Source: Promethearchaeota archaeon (GTDB lineage Archaea; Asgardarchaeota; Lokiarchaeia; Sigynarchaeales; SOKP01). Taken from it: DNA of 10,330 nt. Shown here in pieces: positions 5,727 to 10,330 of the stretch. The stretch is from NCBI GenBank assembly GCA_014729315.1, contig WJKD01000678.1, positions 1-10,330 on the forward strand, given 5' to 3'. The stretch's first letter is position 1. Each line of letters starts with the position of its first letter. The notes under the pieces are model-generated. The model saw only the letters and a program-made list of their open reading frames with translations. It made no database searches and was not told where the DNA came from. The position numbers and the translations under genes were made by a program.

Positions 5727-5781
5727 GTTTTGGGCGGAGAGCAGAGGGGAATTAAAGGGGTGAATGCCCTAAGCCCAAAAC
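5727..5781. repeat. Palindromic element just downstream of the endonuclease gene
   Basis: GTTTTGGGC (5727-5735) pairs perfectly with GCCCAAAAC (5773-5781) around a 37-nt loop, which contains a smaller AGGG/CCCT hairpin. It starts 3 nt after the endonuclease stop codon on the minus strand. No U run follows on either strand, so it may stabilise the 3' end of the mRNA or be another spacer repeat, not an intrinsic terminator. Confidence 0.5.
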
Positions 5782-5784
5782 TTC

Positions 5785-6570
5785 TTATTTGTTATTTAAT
5801 CCTTTCATTTTCTCATCAATCTCATCATAAAGTTCAAGTCCGGCTTCTTTAAAAACATCTAGTAAATCCTCATAAGTATTTTTTCCACCAAGTAAATCCC
5901 AAAATTCTTTTCCAACTAAAACTTCATGTTTCAAGTCAAATAATCCTTGGAGTGTCCAACGTTCATACGGTTCTGGCTCGTAGGGATTATAAGGAATTGC
6001 GACAATTGTTTTTATAGCAACACTATTTTTATGACTTGCTCGCATTGCAACCCATTCCAAAAGTTGTTTTTTAACTGATTTAAAAACGTCGATATTTGGT
6101 TTAGCTGTTTTAATTTCAAAAAAATATTCGGTCTTTTCGTCGGTTTTTACAAAAAGATCTATTCTTTTTTTTATTTCTTTTCCTAAATTTCCTTTTTGAG
6201 CCACTTTGATAATCTCTTTAATTTCTTTTTCTTTATCCGGCTTACGTGTAGCTGTTCTTAATTCTCTCATAATATTATCAATTTTTAAGACAGCTTCGCT
6301 ACTTATATATCCAGAAAAATCCCTATACTGTGCAATTGCTTCTACACCATCTTTTTCGGCTATTATTTTTCCAACGTGCTCAAAAATAGATTGTCCAAGC
6401 ATTGTATTTACTGAATGAACAAAAGAAAAAAGAGCCATTCGATCTTTTCCTAATAATCGATAATGGAAGGGCATTGAATTAGTCTCCGAATTATATGTTT
6501 CCAGTTTTTGTCTTATCTTCTGGATAAGATACTCTTTAATTTCTTGATGCTGTTGTTTGTTTAAAGCCAT
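5785..6570 (-). CDS. Type II restriction endonuclease, TdeIII-like
   Basis: A 261-residue protein resembling the TdeIII endonuclease family (PF09520), whose characterised members cut GGNCC. The family-like N-terminal block NSMPFHYRLLGKDRMALFSF (31-50) is present, followed by HSVNTMLGQSIFEHV. A PD-(D/E)xK nuclease core can be seen as RID (Asp138) and EIK (Glu152, Lys154), with KTAKPNIDVFKSVKKQ next to it. Length is normal and the frame is intact. The start lies 1 nt after the methyltransferase stop, so the two genes are one operon, methyltransferase first, which protects host DNA before the nuclease is made. The GGNCC specificity is inferred from the family only. Confidence 0.85.
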   Translation of the reverse strand: MALNKQQHQEIKEYLIQKIRQKLETYNSETNSMPFHYRLLGKDRMALFSFVHSVNTMLGQSIFEHVGKIIAEKDGVEAIAQYRDFSGYISSEAVLKIDNIMRELRTATRKPDKEKEIKEIIKVAQKGNLGKEIKKRIDLFVKTDEKTEYFFEIKTAKPNIDVFKSVKKQLLEWVAMRASHKNSVAIKTIVAIPYNPYEPEPYERWTLQGLFDLKHEVLVGKEFWDLLGGKNTYEDLLDVFKEAGLELYDEIDEKMKGLNNK

Positions 6571-6571
6571 A

Positions 6572-8164
6572 TTATTTATTTTTTAAATGAAATATTATTT
6601 CTGAATAAGGATTTTTGTCCCGTTCTGTTCGATTAAGTACGGGGCGCTTGTACTGATTAACAATCTGCATCCCCGATTTTTCTGCAATCGCTGGATAAAG
6701 ATTATTTTTGTCATTTGCCACTAAAAAAACATCGTAGTCCTCAGCAAGATATTGTTTAGCGTTCAATAACACATTTGATATACCCTCAACGTAAGAATTT
6801 TGCGCTTCAACGCCTCGCCCTTTATATAACGGGCCGATTTCTAAATCATCTTTGCGCTCAAAGTCAAATAAATCATATGCATAAGCATGTTGTTCGTGAT
6901 AATCAATTTGTCCAACATAAGGTGGAGACGTAAAAATGCCTTTAATTTTTTGTTTTTTGAAAACATCAAAGAATTTATTACTTCTTACTTCAAGCTCTTT
7001 TTCTATATCAACAGTTCTCGAATCAGCAGAAATAGTGATCCAATGACTACCATTTTTAATTTTTTGGAATTGCCTAAGCCGACTTAGTGTATCATTTGCA
7101 TATCGATTAAACCAATATTTGATTGAGAAAAGAGGTTTACAGATTTTTTTATGCTTCCAACAATAGTAGGCAGTTACTTGTGGCTCTTTGAGAGTGGCGA
7201 GGTCGGAGTGTGTAGTAGCTCGGCATGATCGTATTGTCCGGCTCAAAATTACCGCAAGCACTCGTTTATTTTTTTCATTCTTTACTTTTTTAATTTGTTC
7301 AAAAGCAAAATCAATTTCATCTCGCACATTTTTTAGGTACCATTGGTCTAAGAATGTATCTTTTTTATTTTGCTTGAGTTTGATTTTGTATTTAGAAACT
7401 AGATCATTATAAGTTTTCAAAAATTCCTTTTTCTTTTCTTTAGCAAACGTATTTTCGTTTATTTTCTTTTTGTATATTTTTCTTTTGTAATCAGGGCTTG
7501 GAAAATGCTTATTGTTGAATTTCGCTAATTCAGCAAACAATTCTTGTTCGAACTTCTCAACGTTTGTTTCAGTTCCAAAAGATGAAATCGCTTTTTTTAT
7601 TTCGTTTATATCTTTTGTGAGAACATCGAAATCATAATCAAGTAACTTTGTATCAGTTATCATGCAGTTGAAGCGAGAGACATCGCAACCAATTGCGTGT
7701 ATTCCAAGCTCATGTGCCTGAACTAGAGTAGTGCCAGAACCAGAAAAAGGATCAAGGATAATGTCACCTTTTTTGAAAAAGGTTTGTTTCTTAAAATCGT
7801 CTGTATGACTATCTATAAAATACTCAACTAATTGTGGAATAAACTTGCCTTTGTATGGATGCAATCTATGAACATGTTTTGTGGTATCTTTTTCTCTCAA
7901 ATTATCAAATGACAAGTTCCAGTTTAAATCGTTGCCAAGTTTCTTTTTCCATTCAACCTCCCTTTTTCCATTAAATGATTGGTAATAATTTTTTAAATCA
8001 TTAATGTGTATTTGAGTACTGCCATTTTCGCCATATTTTTTTACTTTTCCATATTGTATTAAGTAAGAAATGTTTGTTTCGCCAATTGCACGACCCAAAA
8101 ATGAGCTTGCCCAATCACAAGCCTCTTTTATAGTCAATAATTGTTTAAATTCTGTTGTGCTCAT
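6572..8164 (-). CDS. Site-specific DNA methyltransferase (SPPY type) of the restriction-modification pair
   Basis: A 530-residue AdoMet-dependent DNA methyltransferase. Residues about 9-60 form a helix-turn-helix-like N-terminal domain (LTIKEACDWAS...ISYLIQYGKV...HINDLKNY). HRLHPYKGKFIPQLVEYFI (99-117) precedes the AdoMet-binding motif DPFSGSGTT (138-146) and the acidic GCDVS (159-163). The catalytic motif TSPPY is at 412-416. TSPPY favours N4-cytosine methylation, though N6-adenine enzymes can share it. The order motif I, long insert of about 265 residues, motif IV is alpha-like, with a lysine-rich coiled region (205-300) in the insert that may hold target recognition. It partners the TdeIII-like nuclease 1 nt downstream. 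The N-terminal domain might also autoregulate the operon. No clear promoter or Shine-Dalgarno motif is visible. Confidence 0.88.
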   Translation of the reverse strand: MSTTEFKQLLTIKEACDWASSFLGRAIGETNISYLIQYGKVKKYGENGSTQIHINDLKNYYQSFNGKREVEWKKKLGNDLNWNLSFDNLREKDTTKHVHRLHPYKGKFIPQLVEYFIDSHTDDFKKQTFFKKGDIILDPFSGSGTTLVQAHELGIHAIGCDVSRFNCMITDTKLLDYDFDVLTKDINEIKKAISSFGTETNVEKFEQELFAELAKFNNKHFPSPDYKRKIYKKKINENTFAKEKKKEFLKTYNDLVSKYKIKLKQNKKDTFLDQWYLKNVRDEIDFAFEQIKKVKNEKNKRVLAVILSRTIRSCRATTHSDLATLKEPQVTAYYCWKHKKICKPLFSIKYWFNRYANDTLSRLRQFQKIKNGSHWITISADSRTVDIEKELEVRSNKFFDVFKKQKIKGIFTSPPYVGQIDYHEQHAYAYDLFDFERKDDLEIGPLYKGRGVEAQNSYVEGISNVLLNAKQYLAEDYDVFLVANDKNNLYPAIAEKSGMQIVNQYKRPVLNRTERDKNPYSEIIFHLKNK

Positions 8165-8201
8165 AATCTTATTTTACAATGATCGTAAATATAAATAAAT
8201 C

Positions 8202-8226
8202 GTTTTCGTAGCGTAGTGGAGAAAAC
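8202..8226. repeat. Hairpin with the shared 13-nt loop, upstream of the methyltransferase
   Basis: GTTTTC (8202-8207) and GAAAAC (8221-8226) enclose the 13-nt loop GTAGCGTAGTGGA. The loop matches those in E1 (GGAGCGAAGTGGA) and E2 (GGAGCGTAGCGGA) at all but two or three positions, although the stems are unrelated. On the minus strand it lies about 40 nt before the methyltransferase start, so it could sit in that mRNA leader. Confidence 0.55.
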
Positions 8227-8324
8227 ACCTTATATCCCCTCTAAAAATAAAAAAGAAAAATTTTGTTTTGCTTCCTTATTTTTAAAGCGAAGCGGGAAAT
8301 CTCCAAAAAGATAAAAAAATGTAT

Positions 8325-8446
8325 GTCGGACAACGTCCAGTGAATATGCGAACTTGCACAATGATAAAATATCTCGAAGCGATATCATTATGCAAGTTGG
8401 GCGAGGGGCGAGCCGAGCCCCGAGCCGCATATTCACCTGTTAAACG
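8325..8446 (+). repeat. Palindromic spacer element E3, attC-like
   Basis: Plus strand: box GTCGGACAAC (8325-8334), five bases, arm GTGAATATGCG (8340-8350), internal hairpins, perfect complementary arm CGCATATTCAC (8426-8436), two bases, box GTTAAACG (8439-8446). Internal hairpins: AACTTGCA-C-AATGAT / ATCATT-A-TGCAAGTT (8351-8365 / 8384-8398) and GGGGC / GCCCC (8405-8409 / 8417-8421). GTTAAAC fits the attC R' consensus GTTRRRY. Both terminal boxes match those of E2 (GTCGGACAAC; GTTAMACG) in the opposite orientation, while arms and loops differ. Confidence 0.6.
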
Positions 8447-8525
8447 AGGGGAGGGAGCGAAGCAACCGAAAGCGCAGCGTCCCCGACTGAGCGTAGCGAA
8501 GAAGCGTAAATATTTTTGTTCATTT
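8447..8525 (+). repeat. GAGCG-rich spacer adjoining E3
   Basis: A run of related units (GGAGCGAAGC, AAAGCGCAGCG, GAGCGTAGCGAAG), with GGGGA and TCCCC arms able to pair around it. The composition matches the stretch next to E2 and differs from the A/T-rich sequence that follows. The GAGCG unit faces the plus strand in every element of the block. No gene is credible here. Confidence 0.5.
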
Positions 8526-8896
8526 TTCATTTTAATAATCTGTATTTGGGGTATTTTTATGATAATTTTGTCCGCCGGCTTTTGACTACATTGACGATTT
8601 ATGCCGTTTAACTACACTCTATACGAACCATCCTTCCACAAAACTTGCTACTTTTCAATTTTTCTTATATGAAATTATAAAGGCTAAAAAGGTAACTCCG
8701 CTAGTTATATACTTGAAAAAACTGCAATAGGTTTGATAGATGCCATCCCCCAGACCTAAGACCTCCACACAAACATAGGATCTTTTAAGGGGATTAATAG
8801 AAAGATTAAAACGATTAACGGAATATATATTATTTTTTAAACTTGCAACCCCTCACCATATAATATAGATTATTCCCGCATAAACAACACATTTTT
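8526..8896. other. Gene-free stretch before ribE
   Basis: About 370 nt with no credible reading frame on either strand. It lacks the GAGCG-rich composition of the accessory block. Only a weak short inverted repeat is seen (ATCCCC 8745-8750, GGGGAT 8789-8794) before the ribE promoter. It may be decayed DNA from an earlier insertion. No FMN riboswitch core is present. Confidence 0.5.
8859..8864 (+). promoter_or_regulatory. -10 box (TATAAT) of the ribE-ribH-pgk transcript
   Basis: A perfect TATAAT lies 32 nt before the ribE ATG. The hexamer 17 bp upstream is TTTAAA, a weak -35; TTGCAA is closer but only 10 bp away. Transcription near 8871 would give a leader of about 26 nt, too short for a riboswitch and without a Shine-Dalgarno motif. 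Confidence 0.55.
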
Positions 8897-9532
8897 ATGT
8901 TCACAGGTATAATTCAGGAAACAGGAAAAGTTCTTAAAATCGAAAAAGACAAGAAGGCCTCGATTTTTTCCATTCAAACAAAAAAAATTCTCAAAGATAA
9001 GAAGATTGGCGACAGCATAGCCGTAAACGGGACATGCGTTACGATTACAAAGATCGATGGGAAGAATTTTGATTTTGATGCGATGCCGGAAACGCTTGAA
9101 AAGACCAATTTTGGAGAACTTAAGAAAAATAGCGAAGTTAATCTTGAACCTTCAATGAGACTTCATCAATCTCTGGATGGTCATTTTGTACAGGGACATG
9201 TAGATACTACTGCAGATGTTGAAAGTTTGAAAAACATAAAAAACAGGATTGTACTCACAGTAAAATTTTCCCCAAATATTTCAAAATACCTTGCATTTAA
9301 AGGGTCTGTTACAATAAACGGCGTAAGCTTAACAATTTCTGACCTTCAAAAAGACACGTTTTCAGTTGACCTTATTCCACTCACAATCGAAAAAACAAAT
9401 CTTGGAAAATTAAAAAAAGGAGATAAAGTAAATATTGAAGTTGATCTTGTCGCAAGATACCTGGAAAGACTTCTCAATAATAAAGAAAAAGAATCAAAAT
9501 ACGAATTCCTCAAAGAAAGAAATTTAATATAA
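8897..9532 (+). CDS. ribE: Riboflavin synthase, alpha chain
   Basis: Catalyses the last step of riboflavin synthesis, transferring a four-carbon unit between two molecules of 6,7-dimethyl-8-ribityllumazine. The 211-residue protein has the usual two tandem lumazine-binding domains: residues 1-90 with MFTGII (1-6) and VNGTCVTI (43-50), and residues about 95-190 with GHFVQGHVD (95-103) and INGVSLTI (140-147). Each domain ends in a matching EKTNFGELKK / EKTNLGKLKK stretch. The C-terminus has a Lys/Glu-rich extension (KEKESKYEFLKERNLI). The start at MFTGII is the family's normal start. The stop is 2 nt before ribH, so the two are co-transcribed. ribD and ribBA are not in the window. Confidence 0.96.
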   Translation: MFTGIIQETGKVLKIEKDKKASIFSIQTKKILKDKKIGDSIAVNGTCVTITKIDGKNFDFDAMPETLEKTNFGELKKNSEVNLEPSMRLHQSLDGHFVQGHVDTTADVESLKNIKNRIVLTVKFSPNISKYLAFKGSVTINGVSLTISDLQKDTFSVDLIPLTIEKTNLGKLKKGDKVNIEVDLVARYLERLLNNKEKESKYEFLKERNLI

Positions 9533-9534
9533 AA

Positions 9535-9978
9535 ATGGAAATTGAAAAAATAAATTCAGTAAGAATCGACGGTAAAAATTTAAAAATCGCCATAGTTCTC
9601 CCCTACTTCAATGAAAATATCGGGCTTGAACTATTGAAAAATGCAAAGGATGAACTTTTAAAGAATAATGTCCGGGAAAAAAATATAGATATCGTCCGGG
9701 TTTACGGTGCACTCGAGATTCCGCTCGCCTGCCAAAAAATTATCAATTCCAAAAAACCTGATGCAATAATAACTTTAGGCGTTATAATAAAAGGTGAAAC
9801 AACACATTACGATCTGGTTTGCGAAAATACATTTAAAGGAATAATGAAAGTTCAGCTCGAAACAGGAATAGCAATCTCATTCGGCTTCCTGACATGTAAA
9901 AATGAGAAACAGGCTAGAGAAAGAATCAATAAAGGCAGACAGGCAGCCCAATCGGCTCTCATTCAAACAACTTTATAA
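9535..9978 (+). CDS. ribH: 6,7-dimethyl-8-ribityllumazine synthase
   Basis: Condenses 5-amino-6-ribitylaminouracil with dihydroxybutanone phosphate to give the substrate of RibE. Family members assemble as pentamers or 60-subunit shells. The 147 residues show the complete family pattern: LPYFNENI (22-29), YGALEIP (57-63), DAIITLGVIIKGETTHYD (76-93) with the catalytic His91, ISFGFLT (114-120), KQARERI with the phosphate-binding Arg region (125-131), and NKGRQAAQSAL. LPYFN is a slightly unusual form of the first substrate loop, and ISFGFLT replaces the common PVxFGVLT. The gene lies 2 nt after ribE and 9 nt before pgk. No Shine-Dalgarno motif is visible. Confidence 0.95.
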   Translation: MEIEKINSVRIDGKNLKIAIVLPYFNENIGLELLKNAKDELLKNNVREKNIDIVRVYGALEIPLACQKIINSKKPDAIITLGVIIKGETTHYDLVCENTFKGIMKVQLETGIAISFGFLTCKNEKQARERINKGRQAAQSALIQTTL

Positions 9979-9987
9979 TCATTCACT

Positions 9988-10330
9988 ATGAAAATTAAAA
10001 CTATTAAAGACATTAAGGATTTAAAAGGCAAAAAAGTTCTGCTCCGGGTGGATTTTAATGTTCCATTAAAAGAAAACGGGGATGTTCAGGACGACACAAG
10101 GATCCTGGAATCTCTTGAAACCATAAAATTTCTCAAAAAAAATAAAGCAAAAATCATAATAATGAGCCATCTCGGCCGGCCGGGAGGAGAAGTTAAGGAA
10201 AATCTAAGATTAACTAAAGTTGCGAAACATCTTTCAAAATTACTCAAAATACCGGTAAAAAAACTCGATGAAGTCATCGGTAATGATATAGAAACGGCAG
10301 TCAAAAAAATGAAAGACGGCGATATTATAA
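9988..10330 (+). CDS. pgk: Phosphoglycerate kinase, N-terminal part (3' end outside window)
   Basis: Glycolytic enzyme moving a phosphate between 1,3-bisphosphoglycerate and ADP. The first 114 codons are present and run off the window end. The 3-phosphoglycerate-binding domain is clear: LLRVDFNVPL (18-27, with Asp22 and Asn24), DDTRI with Arg38, and IIMSHLGRP (57-65, with His61 and Arg64). These match the substrate-binding residues of the family. The ATG at 9988 follows ribH by 9 nt, so it may be transcribed with the riboflavin genes. The pairing is not an obvious pathway link. Confidence 0.95.
   Translation, partial: MKIKTIKDIKDLKGKKVLLRVDFNVPLKENGDVQDDTRILESLETIKFLKKNKAKIIIMSHLGRPGGEVKENLRLTKVAKHLSKLLKIPVKKLDEVIGNDIETAVKKMKDGDII

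Larger units (their letters stand above)
4267..8525. other. Accessory block between ssb and ribE (putative cassette array)
   Basis: All genes here lie on the minus strand and are of accessory type: a DUF2971-like remnant, a DUF84 gene and a restriction-modification pair. They are separated by G+C-richer palindromic spacers (4795-4905, 5467-5656, 5727-5781, 8202-8226, 8325-8525), which are absent from the flanking housekeeping parts. Inverted decamers bracket two of the modules. No integrase, transposase, tRNA or clear target duplication is visible, so the outer limits are approximate and the mechanism is unknown. Confidence 0.45.

Noticed and set aside
8230..8585. Three open frames (two minus, one plus) of 68-88 codons through E3.
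   Set aside because: They overlap one another on both strands inside a palindromic repeat, and composition explains the lack of stops. No start signals or family patterns.
8745..8794. Weak inverted repeat ATCCCC / GGGGAT as a possible insertion-sequence end.
   Set aside because: Only 6 bp, 38 nt apart, with no transposase remnant or target duplication.
8526..8896. An FMN riboswitch was looked for upstream of ribE.
   Set aside because: No conserved FMN-element core is seen, and the likely leader after the TATAAT box is only about 26 nt.
1..10330. CRISPR array, tRNA or rRNA genes.
   Set aside because: No regularly spaced direct repeats, no cloverleaf with a T-arm pattern and no rRNA stretch are visible on either strand.
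1..10330. Alternative genetic code with TGA as glycine (as in Gracilibacteria/Absconditabacteria).
   Set aside because: All intact genes read full length without internal TGA and encode glycine with GGN. The only TGA stop noted ends a gene remnant.

Overview
The window is AT-rich bacterial DNA with single-copy housekeeping genes at both ends and an accessory block in the middle. Leaders are A/T-rich, Shine-Dalgarno motifs are almost absent, nearly every intact gene stops with TAA, and the proteins are compact (SSB lacks the usual C-terminal tip, riboflavin synthase and lumazine synthase are short). This suggests a member of the Patescibacteria/CPR or a similar AT-rich uncultured lineage. That is an inference from style; no rRNA or other lineage marker is present. 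Intact genes contain no in-frame TGA and their glycines use GGN codons, so the standard stop code applies.

Layout. (1) 1-484: 3' end of fmt, plus strand. (2) 420-3401: a minus-strand operon of an FmdB-type zinc-ribbon protein, a lipoprotein ABC-type solute-binding protein and a Wzy_C/O-antigen-ligase-like membrane protein. The last gene runs 65 nt into the end of fmt. (3) 3538-3972: ssb, minus strand, with a hairpin terminator between it and the fmdB operon. (4) 3973-4260: a gene-free regulatory stretch with two related palindromes, a good plus-strand promoter and a roughly 55-nt hairpin ending in a U run, which looks like a compact small RNA. (5) 4267-8525: the accessory block, all genes on the minus strand: a broken DUF2971-like gene fused to a foreign tail, a DUF84 (inosine/xanthosine triphosphatase-like) gene, and a type II restriction-modification pair (TdeIII-like endonuclease plus SPPY-type methyltransferase). 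These genes are separated by G+C-richer palindromic elements. (6) 8526-8896: a gene-free stretch ending in a promoter. (7) 8897-10330: ribE, ribH and the 5' part of pgk, plus strand.

The most unusual part is the spacer DNA of the accessory block. The DUF84 gene is bracketed by inverted copies of GGGGTCGACC. The restriction-modification pair is bracketed by inverted copies of GTCGGACAAC. Outside these lie long imperfect hairpins, and two of the hairpins end in matching AAC...GTT core boxes, as integron attC sites do. Three separate hairpins with unrelated stems carry nearly the same 13-nt loop, GKAGCGWAGYGGA. No integrase or transposase lies in the window. The block could be an array of mobile gene cassettes (integron-like, or bounded by inverted repeats), or an accumulation of lineage-specific intergenic repeats between exchangeable genes. 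The data here do not decide between these.

Functionally, the flanks provide translation initiation (fmt), DNA replication and repair (ssb), riboflavin synthesis (ribE-ribH) and glycolysis (pgk). The fmdB operon points to envelope glycan and solute handling. The block between ssb and ribE is a defence and nucleotide-housekeeping insert.
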